Made by a program: the position numbers and the translations under genes. A DNA stretch of 64,000 nt from Aldrovandia affinis (Eukaryota; Chordata; Actinopteri; Notacanthiformes; Halosauridae). The notes beneath the pieces were generated by a model. The model did no database searches. It saw only the letters and a list, made by a program, of their open reading frames with translations, and had not been told where the DNA came from. Positions 11,476 through 24,800 of this stretch are shown here, piece after piece. The stretch is from the NCBI GenBank assembly GCA_029706075.1, contig JAINUG010000168.1:2170001-2234000 (forward strand). Reading direction: 5' to 3'. Within the stretch, counting starts at the first letter, position 1; each line of letters opens with the position of its first letter.

Positions 11476-12617
11476 CATATTAGAACTATCTAGAATGTCT
11501 GGCTGTTCTTGATTCAGATTAATGGTCTTAATGTGCCACTAGCATTGTAACATCGCCATACACTGACACTAGCTAGTATTATTACTCCCTGGACAAACAT
11601 ATAGCTTGATATTTGTTACATTTGTTAAATATTTATTATATTAAATTGCATATATTGTTAAATCTATGGTTCCCCACTTTTCTACCATGCATAGAAAGTA
11701 TTCTGATTTTGGAGAGAAATGTTGATTGGAATTGTTCTTAAATGACCGTGGGTCTAATTAACATTAGCTATGTTGAATGAACATATTTTCACAATAGCTC
11801 AATAACAAAAAAGCATATGAGACTAAATAACTGTGTGCTGTATCACAAGCGTGGCCAGGATTGGATACCAGGCTGTGGGGTGCATCACACTCAGCCAGGA
11901 CCAGCCACTCTGAAGAAGGGCATTCTCTCCTGAGTAGTTTTTTAGAGTGGATGTGGTTCCTGATAATATAGTTGTAATGCACCAGTCTCCAGAATAGTCA
12001 TCTATCTGGGAAACAATTCCATTATTTTTTGAAAGCTCTGTCCATACCGGTATTATATTTGTAGTTAATGCGGGTATTGTGCTGGAATTACCCCAGTGTG
12101 AAAACCTATGCAGGTACAATGCCATAATAATAACAATCGCAATTAGCTCTAAGCACACGATTAATTGTTAATAACTCCAGGAATGCTGGTTTGAGTGACT
12201 GATATGATATTTCATATAGAGATTATTCAGATGAAAACTTGACCACACTTGTTATTAGCAGGGCGTTTTTTTCTGTTGTGGCCTGAACTGTGCCTGGTGT
12301 TTTTTGCTTAAATGGTAGGTAACTTGATTGCTGTTTGTATACACATCTTATATATATATTTTTTATTCTTGGATGCTCAAATGAGACATCATCGTCTGAG
12401 TTTCTTTTTTGAATAAAGTTTTCAAAGAACTTTGAAATGAAACTGCAGTACAAGTGGTTAATTCAAGTGACAACATTGTCAACTGTTGTGTGCTGGCACT
12501 GTAAAAGCATTTTATGAATGTATTTTTATCCACTGTACTGTACTAGGATTGTGCTGGTATTGGTTTGTGTGAAAGTGGGTTTGGGTTCTTGCCACACAAA
12601 GGGAAAGATGGTTTAGA
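11476..12617. other. Stretch with no recognised gene
   Basis: AT-rich. An open frame on the - strand (about 11823-12158) has no recognisable domain and is probably chance or an old SINE. Confidence 0.45.
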
Positions 12618-15400
12618 ACATAAGAACATAAGAATACATAATGATGAGAACGGGCCATCTAGGCTCATCATGTCCTAATCTAAAGAGTATCTAGTACTAC
12701 ATCTAGCCTGGACTTGAATAGCCCAAGTGTTTAATGCCTCTACTACCTGACCTGGCAAGCTGTTCCAGGCATTGACAACTCTCTGTGTAAAGAATAACTT
12801 CCTAATATCTGTGCGGAATTTGCCTTTAACTAATTTCCACCTGTGGCCTCTTGTTCTGCTGACCCCACTTATCTTAAAAAATCTTTGGTATTTTACTTTG
12901 TTAATCCCTTTTAGGAATTTAAAAACCTCAATCAAATCCCCCCTAAATCTCCGTTTGCTAAGTTTAAATAGATTGAGTGCCTTAAGTCTATCATCATAAC
13001 TTTTACCTTTCATACCAGGTATCAGTTTAGTTGCCCTTCTTTGGACTTTTTCAAGAGCTTCTATATCTTTCTTGTAGTGCGGTGCCCAGAACTGCACACA
13101 GTATTCTAAGTGATGTCTGACAAAGGCATTATATAACATTAATATAACCTCCTTTGGGCGGCACAGTGGTGCAGTGGATAGCGCTGTCGCCTCACAGCAA
13201 GAAGGTCTCGGGTTCGAATCCAGGCCGGGGGCCTTTCTGTGCGGAGTTTGCATGTTCTCCCCGTGTCCGCGTGGGTTTCCTCCGGGTACTCCGGTTTCCT
13301 CCCACAGTCCAAAGACATGCACGTTAGGCTAATTGGAGAGTCTAAATTGCCCGTAGGTATGAGTGTGTAAGTGAATGGTGTGTGTGCCCTGTGATGGATT
13401 GGCAACCTGTCCAGGGTGTATTCCTGCCTCTCGCCCGGAACGCATGCTGGGATAGGCTCCAGCCCCCGCGACCCTGACCAGGAATAAGCGGCTTAGATAA
13501 TGGATGGATGGATAACCTCCTTTGATTTATACTCAATACTTTTTGCTATGTATCCCAGCATCCTGTTGGCTTTTTTCACTGCTGTAGCACACTGCTTTGA
13601 TGCAGATGGGCTTTGATCAACTACAATTCCTAAGTCCTTTTCAAATTGAACACCTACTAACTTTTCTCCTCCCATAAAATACTCCTGTCTAATGTTTTTA
13701 TTTCCCACATGCATAACTTTACATTTAGCAATATTGAACGTCATCTGCCATGTATCTGCCAATTTTTGGATTTTGTTTAAATCATCTTGGATTACTTTAG
13801 TCGATTCCAAAGTGTTTGCCAAACCCCCAAGTTTAGTATCATCTGCAAATTTAACTATTTTGCTACTAATGTCCATATCAAGATCATTTATGTAAATAAG
13901 GAAGAGCAGAGGTAACAGCACCGATTCCTGCGGGACACCACTGCCCACAGCACCGAGGTCAGATTCGGCCCCACCTACTGTTACTCTTTGTATTCGCCCT
14001 TGCAGCCAATTTTTAACCCACTATGAAACTACTCCTGCAATTCCTACTGAATTCATTTTAGCAATGAGCCTCTCATGTGGTACCTTGTCAAATGCTTTCT
14101 GAAAGTCCAAATATATGATATATAATATCATAAGCCTGGTTCAGGTCAACACACTTTGTAGCCTCTTCGAAAAAGTATAGGAGGTTTGTTAGGCATGACC
14201 TCCCTTTGAAAAATCCATGTTGGCTCTCCCTTAAAACACTATTATTTTTCAAGAATGCTTCCAACTTATCCCTAATAATACATTCCAGCATTTTACATGC
14301 GATGCAAGTTAAACTGACAGGCCTATAGTTCCCTGGGTCAGTATGGTCCCCCTTCTTATATATTGGAATTATACTACCCTGCTTCCAGTCATCTGGTATT
14401 TCTCCAGTGATTATGGATTGAATTAAAATATCTGTCAATGGTTTATATATAATTTCCTCAAGTTCTTTGAGTACTCTGGGATATATGCCATCCGGGCCTG
14501 CTGCCTTATTTGTCTTAAGTTTTTGTAATACTTCTACGTCCCTTATCTCAAAGTCCTCCAAATCATTCTGTACCTTGTCTATACATTTAGGCATATTTAT
14601 AACCTCTTCTCTAGTAAAGCTCTCCACAAAGTAACTGTTTAGTGTGTTTGCAATGTCATTATTATAAACCAAAGTTCCTTCCTTATTCTTAATGCACTTA
14701 ACCTCATCCTTGACTTTCCTTTTTCTACTACAATATTGAAAAAATATTGATTACTTTTTGCATCTTGGGAAATTTTAATTTCAAACCGCCTTTTAGCTGA
14801 TCTTATTTCCTTTTTAGCCTTAGCCCACATATTACAATAATCTAACTTGTTTCTCTCTGAGTTATCCTTTTTATATACTCTGTACAGTCGTTTCTTTTGC
14901 CTCAAAATCTCCCGTAAAGATTTAGTCATCCACTGCGGAGACTGTTTTTTCATCCTATTTTTCCTTACTTCCATCCTTTGGGGATGAATTTACACTGTAC
15001 ATCTACAATAACCCTTTTAAATATAGTCCATTTTTCATTCACAGTTCTGCAATCTAGAAGTTTTACCCAATCTATATTACTTAAATTACTCTCATTTTAT
15101 TAAAGTCAGCTCGTCTAAAATTAAAAATTCGAGAATTAGAGGAGGCTGTCTTAACTTATCAAAATATATCAAAAATATCAAAAATAACTGCACTGTGGTC
15201 ACTTGCCCTTATTGGTTCTCCTACCTCTGTGCTGCAAATTCTATCGGGATTGTTACACAAAACCAGATCCAGTATTGTGTTAATACACAGTTTAATGTCA
15301 TATGACAGGATATTTTGAAGCAAGTGAAATTGATCATATTGTATATCCTTATTACGTATGCATTTAGCACTAGCTTGCTAAAGATCATCAGTCATCCATT
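12618..15400 (-). mobile_element. CR1-clade non-LTR retrotransposon, 5' truncated and decayed
   Basis: The - strand holds an ordered LINE body. C-terminal endonuclease remnants around 15130-15300 read as RASDHSAVIF. A spacer with RSAKRRFE (about 14780) follows. The reverse transcriptase fingers are at 14088-14672 (KAAGPDGIYPRVLKEL, YRPVSLTCI), and the palm is at 13525-13948 (FADDTKLGGL, catalytic Asp pair intact). The thumb/C-terminal part is at 12675-13130 (HYKKDIEALEKVQRRATKLI, VVNAWNSLP). The 3' end at 12618-12635 has a TTCTTATG-type repeated tail, typical of CR1. Several frame breaks are present. A SINE (13157-13511) is inserted between palm and thumb. Confidence 0.85.
13157..13511 (+). 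mobile_element. tRNA-like-headed SINE nested in the CR1 LINE
   Basis: The 5' head has box A-like (GTGGTGCAGTGGATAGCG) and box B (GGTTCGAATCC) sequences for RNA polymerase III. The body contains CCCACAGTCCAAAGACATGC and the tail is (GGAT)n. A 13-bp duplication, ATAACCTCCTTTG, flanks it at 13144-13156 and 13512-13524. A second copy in the opposite orientation lies at 62472-62833. This family is very common in teleost genomes. Confidence 0.9.
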
Positions 15401-15765
15401 TGCGAAACTTTAAGTAACATTAAACTAAGCATTTTGTTCTAAAGTGCAGTAAAGAGAATGTGTATATTATTTTAAAATGTTAGCATGCCCTCTGCTGATG
15501 CCCACATGCATACTTACATGTCTTTGTTTGCCCTAAAAAGTGTCTCAATAGTGTTACTTATGCTATCATTGTAAGCAATTACTTTAGTTTCTAGTTTTAA
15601 CTTCATCACAAATATGTGTGTAGATAAATGGTGGTGTACTGTAGATGTTTTGCATTTTAAGCTTTCTAAAACCTACTTGAAAAAACCTGGAGTATTTTAC
15701 TTTTCAGTAAATTGTAATATTAATATTACATTTTAATATGTTCCCTGTGTTTTTGCTCCATGTAG
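15401..15765 (+). other. Intron sequence upstream of the first visible atxn7 exon
   Basis: No element is recognised. The 3' end is a T-rich tract ending in the acceptor CCATGTAG at 15758-15765. Confidence 0.6.
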
Positions 15766-15870
15766 ACATGCCCATATTTGGCCAATACCCTGCGCAAGAT
15801 GACTTTTACCTGGTGATGTGCAACTACTGCAGTCAGGTGGTCAAACCACAGGCCTTTCACGCGCACTACG
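15766..15870 (+). CDS. atxn7: atxn7 exon: first half of N-terminal zinc finger
   Basis: The exon is 105 nt. Its first two bases complete an Asp codon begun in the upstream exon, then [18 protein letters not shown] and [17 protein letters not shown]. It ends in phase 1 before GTAAGC. The two zinc-binding Cys (C-x2-C) and the first His positions are here, and the final ERRH is in the next exon 24 kb away. In SAGA this finger region is needed for attachment of the deubiquitinase module. A Tc1 end starts 28 bp after the exon. Confidence 0.95.
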
Positions 15871-18800
15871 GTAAGCCAGAAAGGACATATCTCATTTACA
15901 GTGCCCGCCAGAATTATTGGCACAACCTTGGTGAGCAAAGATGAGCAAAAAAGGCTATGAAGAAATGTCTTTGTTGTTCATCAGCTTGATCTTACACTCA
16001 AAATATGAGAGAAAAAATATTTTTGTTCTCAAAAACATGTCACAATTATTGGCACACTTAGAAATTATTCTATATATTCCCATTTATATTGTATTTATTG
16101 TAAGTTCACATGAGTTTTTAGAACTTTTAAGTGGTCATCCATGACTTCCTGTTTCACTGGGGTATAAATATGAGATGAGAAATAGGCCAAACTCCTTTAG
16201 TCATCAACATGGGAAAGATCAGAGAATACACAAATGAAATGAGACAAAAGGTTGTTGACCTTCATAAATCAGCCAATGGCTATAAAAAAATAGCTACATG
16301 CCTGAACATACCCATCTTCACTACTAGGGCAATAATTAAGACGTATAAAACAACTGGAGCTGTGATGAAGTGTATTTTGCCCCCACGCACAGAGAGGAAG
16401 AGGGTGGTTCGAGAGGCAAACATTTCACCAAGGATCACAGTTGGAGAATTGCAGAAGTTGGTTGCATCTTGGGGTCACCAAGTCTCCACAACTACAATTA
16501 GATGCCACCTCCATGCCAACAAGCTATTTGGAAGGCTTTCCAGAAGAACGCCTCTGCTGTCATTAAACCATAATCATAAGCGCCTGGAGTTTGCTAAACG
16601 TCACTGGAACTGTGGAACTGGGGTCTATGGTCAGATGAGACAAAAATAGAGCTTTTTGGCAACAAACACCAGAGATGGGTTTCGCGTAAAAAGAGGGATG
16701 GTCATGCAGAAAAGAACGTAATCCCCACTTTGAATTATGGTGGTGGATCTGTGATATTGTGGGGCTGCTTTACTTCCAAAAGCCCTGGGAAACTTGTTAG
16801 GATACATGAATTGTAATGAAAAATAACATTAGTACTAAATGCAGGGCTGCCAGTAATTATGACACATGTTCTTTTCACCCATATTTGCTGTCTGTCAGGG
16901 AATTACCTTGCCAAATTAAAGCTTGGATTTTAAAGCTGAGTATTACTATTCTTTCTTCATTAGCTAGCCAGTTGATTTACCCTTTTCTAGCTAGCTACTT
17001 ATCCTACCATACAAGTGCAGTGTCAGCTCTTGATGTCTAAATTGTTTTGCTGCTACATTCCAGACAGAATACTGCTTGGAGAGTGTCTGACTGGCCCCGA
17101 TGTCTCCATACGCCACACATACAGGGAATAGACAAAATAATGGAAATACCAAATGAAAAAATACTTGTATTTTAAAGTCACTAAATCGCATAAATTAAAA
17201 AGGAGTCCCTTTCATATTAATGTCAATACTAATTACCAATATGTTTCTGCTATAAAATACATTTTAAATCCAACACTTTAATATGTGAGTTTCTAAAGCA
17301 ACATGCGAGATCTAACAGTTTTTGAAAGAGGTCAAATAGTTTGTAGCCAAATTGCAGATGTGTCAGTCACAGAAATGGCAAAATGATGGAATGTGTCATG
17401 GGGAACAGTGTTGAAAAGCATGACAGCATATGCCAAACAAGGAAAAGCTGCATCAGGAAAGAGGAACACTGGTCGCAAGTCGAAGCTCATCGACAAGGAT
17501 AGATGAACACTTAAAAGCATAGTTGCTAAAACACCACAAAACAATGGACTCACAATATTAGTACTATCATAAACTTAATGTAATACCGTGATAGTAAATC
17601 ACAGGGCAAAAGGTATTTTCATGCGGGGAAAAAAAGATTTAAACTGTTGCCCGAGTAAAATTTCTAAATAACCCATATTAAGTAATATAATACTGGACCT
17701 GGGGTGTCTGCTAATGTAATTTAATCCCACCTCTTTGTTTTTGCATTTTGTTTTGTTTACAACGCGATTGCGCACGTGCAGACCGCCCCCTCACATTTCA
17801 CAACCCTGGTAGGTAGCTGTTAGCTAGCTAGCTACATGGCATAAATCTCTGTTTGCAGTCCCTTCTAAAACTTGCAATGTCCGACGCTGATTCTGATGCC
17901 GAGGCGTCCGGATGAGGAATTGTATCCCGGAACGGAGAATGGATCTCCCATCTGAAGAGAATGTGGGAAATATAATGGCCAGAGGAGAGAACACGTCAGA
18001 CCTTGCATTCCACCTGCGTGAGCATCATCCTTCACGTTATGCCACAATGGAAAAAGTGAGTGAGCTAAATGTAGTACTAGATCCAATAAGCTGATAACGC
18101 AATAAATCAGTGTTGCTTAATTTGCAAAGTGAATAATTTAAATTGATTTAAACATACAATTACTAGGAGTGGACTATATTCAGTTGCATTTTTATTTTTA
18201 TTTTTCAATTAAAATGGTATATAAATCTGCAAACAATAAACTGAGTTGTAAACTTTGTGTGATACTTTTATTATTTTTTGCTTAAAAACTGATGCGGTGA
18301 TATACCAAAAACCGTGATATTAAGTAGTACGATTATCATTGCGTGAAAATGTCATAATAACTTGAATTGATAAGCCTACACCCGCTTATCATACCAATTG
18401 TGAACTAGCTCAGGAGTAACCAATCACTTTCCAGATCGCACACCAAGCTGATCGGCCTCCACTTGTGTTCAATTGTAACTATTCTGATTTTTTCAGAATA
18501 AAATGTATTGTTCCTGCAGGATTACACTGCTGGGTGGTGCATTTCAGAGTAAAGAATCCAGTCCCAGTTCTCTCCTTCAAACATAATATTTGGCATAATA
18601 TTTACATAATATTGAATTTTCACTCCCGCCGCCTCCTCCCTTCTTGGCTTTACCTGGCGAGCCTCCCATGCTGTGGACTCGCTGGCTGGAATTGTTCGAA
18701 ACTTATATCGTTGCGTTGGGTCTGGAAGACGTGAGCGAGGTCAGACAGCGGGCTCTGCTCCTATACTGTCTTTGCGCTGCGGGGCAGTGGATTTTCAGGA

Positions 18801-21800
18801 CCCTGCGACCTGCGGACACATATTCAGAAAACTGTATGTCTCTTGAATGCACACTTTTCAGCTTTTCAGAGTGTCATTCTCCAGATAATTATTTTTTGTC
18901 GGCACTGTCAGCAGACGGGTAAGTCTGTGCACCAGTACGTAGCTAACTTGTGGTGCTTAGCTAGTCTGTGTAAATTCGGCATTATGCACGACGAGTTAAT
19001 TCGCGACCAGTTCGCCGAACATTCTAACAATACAAAAGTACGGGAAAGGCTACTGTGTGAACCAGACAACCTGACTCTCGCAAATGCAATACGGAAAGTA
19101 TTCCAAATTGAATCGCCGCTCAGCTAGCTACCCCTGTCTCGTCTCTGCCTTCCAGACCTGTTGCACAGACGCTCCATTGCCCGGAGTGCTCGGACAGCTC
19201 AGATGCAGACCCTGCGTGCAGCTCACTCGACAGTCACGTGATCGACCATGACAGCACTGTGGGAACTGTGGCTCTGCATCACACGCTACAAGGGCACAGA
19301 ACTGTTCTGTGCGGGGGGAAGTTTGTCAGCGCTTCGGAAAATGTAATCATTTAATCAGGTCTGTCACTCAGGTCCAGCTTCCGCGACATCCCGCCCCTCA
19401 TCTCCCACTGATAGGCCCATTACTACAATCCATCATGTCCAATCTGGTCCTGTAAAATTTAAATCCTGCACAGTTGAATTGGATGGTGCATGCATTCCCC
19501 TGCTCATGGACACTAGGGCTACAGCGTCACTTTTAAACCTAGCCACTGTCAAACAATAATTTTTCCATGTACAACTAGGTGCTCCATCCACAACACTTTG
19601 CAGCTATGGCAGCTCCAGGATCGATATCATGGGATCAATTCAGCTACCTGTGCGTTACGGTTCTAAGGCCCTGCCTGATTTCACATTCCATGTCTCACAA
19701 CGAGAGGCCAAACTGCTTGCACTCCTGGATTCCGGCGGATCGGCGATCCTTACCGTCTGCTCTTCATGGCACTAGAAATGGCCCACACTGTTCAAGGGAC
19801 TGGGCTGTGTCACTGCTTTTGATCACCAACCCCTGCTCGACCGCGCCATACACCCCGTGATTCAGCCGCTGCGCCGCAGCCTCCCCCTGGATCTCAAACC
19901 TAGTCATTGCGAAAAAGAAATCTCGTGGCCTGCGCATCTGTCTCGACCTTAGAGCAGTGAACAAGGCTGTCATCCTAGACCAAGTACCCATTGCCCACAT
20001 CGGAGAAACTGACAACACAGTTTTACGGGTCAACAGTGTTCTCTAAGTTGGACCTCCACCAAGGTTATCTGCAGGTTCCTCTCCACCCCAGCAGCCGGGA
20101 CCTCACAGCATTTGTCACGCATGCTGGGGTGTTCTGGTACACGAGGATACCTTTTGGCCTTAGCTCGGCCCCCAGTTGCTTCCAGAAGGTGATGTCCTCT
20201 ATCCTCGCTGGGATCCCTGGCATAGCCATCTACCTGGACGACATTGTGGTACACGGGCCTACGGCTTCATGCCACGATGATCGTCTCCAGCAGGTGTTCA
20301 CAGCCCTGGCCAGCCACCATGTCACCCTCATTGGAGAGAAATGCCTTTTCTCTGCCCCTGTCATTGTATTTGTTGGTTTCCGCCTGTCAGCAGATGGCCT
20401 CACTCCACTCCGGTCCAACATCGACGCAATCCAGCGCATCCCTGAGCCCACCTCCACGGCCCAGGTTGCCTCATTCCCTGGCATGACGGCCTATTACCTG
20501 CGGTTTCTGCCCCAGTATTCAGCTACCACTGCCCCTCTGCACCAGCTGCTCAAAAAGGATGCGCCGTTTGCCTGGACGCCGGCCTGCACGGAGGCCGTCC
20601 GCCTCCTGAAAGCCCAGCTCATCTCGCCACCTATGCTGGCTCACTTCAACCTCTCTAGCCCCACCCTGGTCACCTGTGATGCCTCCGTTCTTGCCATAGG
20701 TGCAGTGCTGTCTCAGCTTCAGGAGGGTGTGGAGAAGCCCATAGCATTTGCCTCTCGAGGCTTTGGCATGTGTCTGGGGGTGCGAACGCTGGCACATGTA
20801 CCTTTATGGCCGGGCGTTCACACTCCGGACTGACCACCAGGCCCTCACAGCATTACTAGCCACGTCTGGCACAGGTCACAGGCCGGTCAGGCTACACCGC
20901 TGGAGTTGAAGTTCATCCCTGGCTGTGACAACATTGTGGCCAATCTCTTGTTCTGCTCCATCTCTGCCCCGGTTTGGACACAGGGGAGCCAGACCTTATT
21001 CAGCTGCTGCACATGCCCATCCAAGCCACTGTGTCTCTCCAGGAGCTTCAACACGCCTCAGAGCAGGACCCTGTGCTCTCTCAGCTCAGCGTTTTCATCA
21101 GACAGGGCTGGCCCCCTAAAGTTCCTGACAACTTAGCTCCTTTTCATCGGGTCAAGGAAAATACCTGTGTGGCTTGCGGGTTCTGCACAGTGGTGCCGAG
21201 TGCGCTCAGACCACGTGTTCTCACCATGGCACACAAGGGTCACTTGGGCATTGTCCGGGTGAAGCAGCGGTGTCGAGACCTGGTGTGGTGGCCGGGCATC
21301 GATAGGGACATTGAGGCCATAGTCAAGGACTGCACTGCCTGTATCATCAGCGGCAAAACGGGCCCTCCACCATCACCCCTGCTTCAGCCCCTCAACTGGC
21401 CAGCTAAGCCCTGGGAGCATCTGCAGCTGGACATCTGCGGCGAGCTGCATGGTGTGCCTCACCATCAGCGTTTCCTGATTGGTGCATATGATCTGCACTC
21501 TAAGTGAAGTGCCCTCCGTTGGATCGGTGGCGTCCCGTGCCGTTGTGGACTTCCTGGATTCCCTCTTCGCTCGCTGGGGTCTGCCTCGGGTTCTGACGAT
21601 GGATAACGGTCCTAAGTTCATCTCTGCTGAGTTCACGTCCTTCTTGGCAGACCGGGGCATTTGCCATATCTGCACTGCATTCTACCACCCTCAGGCTAAC
21701 GGGGGTGTGGAGCGGCTGAATCAAACGTTGAAGAATGGAATCAGAGCTAACCTCGCGGATGGCTGCCAGTTCTCCACTGCTGTGCTTCAAACGCTGTTGC

Positions 21801-24800
21801 ACTATAGGGTTACAAAGCACACCACCACTGATTGCTCACCAGCATCCCTCATGCTAGGCAGGGAGCTACAGCTTCCCCTGGACAGGCTCTGACCTCACAC
21901 AGCTCCTGCCTCCCCTGCTTCTGCTCACAGCATGGTCTCCTCTCGTCAGCGGCAGATGAAACAGCGCTACGACACATCTAGGAGGGTGAAAGCGCCCAAC
22001 TTATGCCCCTCAGGTTGGGTCAGAATTGGACGACTCCAACATGATCACCAGTGTCAGCCACTGACACTCCTAACCCCCCAGCCTACTCCGCAGAGTGGCT
22101 GGGTGGATCAGCTTCCCTGCCGCCCACCACAGGGGTTGGAGCTCCTGACATGCAGCCTCCTGCAGAAGTACCTCATTCACGGCCGGTGCGGGGTCGCTCC
22201 CGGCCTGACCGTTTCAGGGACTTTGTCACCGAGTTTCACTCTTGAATGTTTGTTTTGTTATTTTAAAAGGGGGGGGGGTGAATACTGTTCATTGTGTTGG
22301 TTGATACATGTACGGTATCACTGGCTCGCATGTCTTCGTGTAGCCTACCGTTGTATCTTGATTACTGTTCAGTGGTAAACTTTCTCTGCGCATGCTTCAG
22401 TACACACTGTTCAATGTCTCATTGTTGTTGTCTGTGCAGTGTATCTCAGTAAACTCTGCAAGTTATTTTGGAAGGGGGGAGAAATGTTATGTCTGCAGCT
22501 GCAGCATTTACGATAATGGTGGACCATGTGGTTGCTACGCATGCGATAGTGGGTGGAGCCATGAACTTGTTTGTGTGTCGTGGCTAGAATGTTTCAATAA
22601 AGCAACAAGCTACTAAATGCAAATGTGTTGTCCCAGTTCTCTCGTTCAAACATAATAGTAGGGTGGCAAGAAGTCACTGCTTAAAAAGTCCACATTTAGT
22701 CCAGTTTGAGGTATGCAAAAAAAACACTGAAGATTCTGAAGCCATGTTGCAAAGTTTTGTGGTCAGATGAAACCAAGATAGAAAGCACATCACCCAAAGA
22801 ACACTGTACCTACTGTAAAGCATGGTGGTGGCAGCATTATGTTATGGCGGTGTTTCTCATCAGCAGGGACTGGGGCACTTGTCAGGATAGAAGAGAAAAT
22901 GGATGGAGCAAAATACAAAAAGATTATTGAGGAAAACCTGCTGTGCTCTGCAAGAAAGTTGAAATTAACCTTTCAGCATGACAACGACCCAAAGCACACA
23001 GCTAAAGCAACAGTGGAGTGGCTAAAAAACAAAAAGGTGAATGTCCTTGTGCCCTAGTCAGAGCCCTGACCTAAATCCTATTGAAAGCCTGTGGAATGAC
23101 TTTAAGAACGCAGTCCATCGATGGTCCCCATGCAATCTGACTGAGCTTGAACAGTTCTGTACGAGAGATTTGGCAAGCGTTGCCCAATCTAGATGCACAA
23201 AGCTGTTGGAGACATATCCACTCATGGCTGTTATTCAAGCAAAGGGTGCTTCTACCAACTACTAACTCAGTGGGGTGTTCAACTTCACGTTATTCAACGT
23301 TCCACTTCACATTATTTCCCCCCCACAAATTGTAGGGTAAAATGTGTAAATAAAGGTGGAAAAAAGTCTTAATTAATGTTTTAATTTCAGGCTGTAAGGC
23401 AACAAAAGGTTACATTTTTGAGACGAGGTGTAGATTTTAAAGGGGCACTGTATATGTATGCTTATATATGCAAGTACACTTAATGCTTGGGAACACATGG
23501 TTAGAGTATTATGTATATATGTTTGTATTATGTGTAAACATTGTTGATAGCACCCTTGGACCTACCCCTTTTCACAGGTGTGAATGATGATGTACACTAT
23601 ATATGGGTAGTTTTGTATGTGATTCAAACAAAAACATTGAAAAACATTGTTATTAAATTGGTTCAGGAGCATTTTTAGAGTGCAAGCATTTTCTCTTTTT
23701 CATTGTTTGCTTTGGACCATAGATTGGCAATTGGTCCAATTCTACATAGCAATTTTTCATTTTTTCTGAGAAAAAAACAGAGAAATAATGATTGCTGATG
23801 TTTTGTTAGAGTTTCTGTGTAACTCTGCATGACTCGCCTCCCTCTCTTGCTGTATACTCTATATATTTTGGAGATGTCCTTTGCCAAGGGACTGAGAAAC
23901 AGTCGGTCATTTAGTCAGTAAAATGTTACTTTCACCTGGCAACTAATTACCTCGGGGATGGGGGGGTCCACAGGTCAAGCAGTATCCTACCTTACTCCCT
24001 CACACTGCATTTCTGTCGCTCTCTCAGTTCCGAAAGTGACAGAACTGAAATTGCATTTGATCCCATTTTTCTTTCATCCCAGTTAATATCATATCAAGGG
24101 CACCACGAGCTGTTCTGTGAAAGAATGATGAGTAGTTGGTCTATAAATGGAGCTTGAGATTTTTGCAAATGAGCCCCAAGGAATGTCAATGGCTCCCTGA
24201 GGCTGATTTCTAAACTCTGATGTGCCCCAGGGGATGTCAGTGGCTCACTGAGGCCGATTTCTAAACTCTTCATACATCTTGGATGATGGTTGATTGTCAA
24301 GCCTTGGAGGATAGTTTTGAGTCTGTTAAACTAACATCCATAATGAAGTATTCTCTACCTTAAAGGTATTCTTGTGCTTTAGTGCCAGTGTTCCATATCA
24401 AACTTGTGCATATGTGGTTGACCTCGTTCTGTGCTAAAATCAGCATTTTTAATATTTCATTTTATTTCAATTATTTTTTTACAATGTTTACATTTATCTG
24501 CTCTTTAGACTAATGTGTTTGTTTCCCACATTACATTACATTTTAGGCATTTAGCAGACGCTCTTATCCAGAGCGACTTACACAGTTTACATTTCTTTAC
24601 ATACAATCCATTTATTTCGCTGGATATTTTACTGAAGCAATTCAGGTTAAGTACCTTGCTCAAGGGTACAACAGCAGTGCCCCACCTGGGAATTGAACCT
24701 GCAATCTCTTGGGTTCCCAGCTCCCTAACCATTACACTACACTGCCAGCCTCTGTCTCAAGATGTCTCTTGTTGTTCATATATTCAATGCTAAAGTTACA

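Larger units (their letters stand above)
18430..22657 (+). mobile_element. Ty3/gypsy LTR retrotransposon, decayed
   Basis: Gag, protease, reverse transcriptase, RNase H and integrase segments follow one another on the + strand. A 3' LTR of about 173 bp begins TGTTATGTC at 22485, right after a purine-rich tract (GGAAGGGGGGAGAAA), and ends at 22657. It has AATAAA at 22596-22601. Only the end of the 5' LTR matches (18561-18587 with CCCAGTTCTCTC-TTCAAACATAATA). Frame breaks occur throughout. Confidence 0.88.

Noticed and set aside
11823..12158. Small minus-strand gene
   Set aside because: No domain, no splice or start context, and composition like the surrounding non-coding DNA.
1..15765. Upstream atxn7 exons (polyQ N-terminus or the SPEV...W exon)
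   Set aside because: I looked for the expected Trp-rich segment and Gln tract with splice sites and did not find them; they are presumably outside the window.
10722..23450. One Tc1 element exploded by later insertions, with ends at 10722 and 23450
   Set aside because: The ends belong to the same family, but an atxn7 exon and exon-flanking intron lie between them, so two separate fragments are far more likely.
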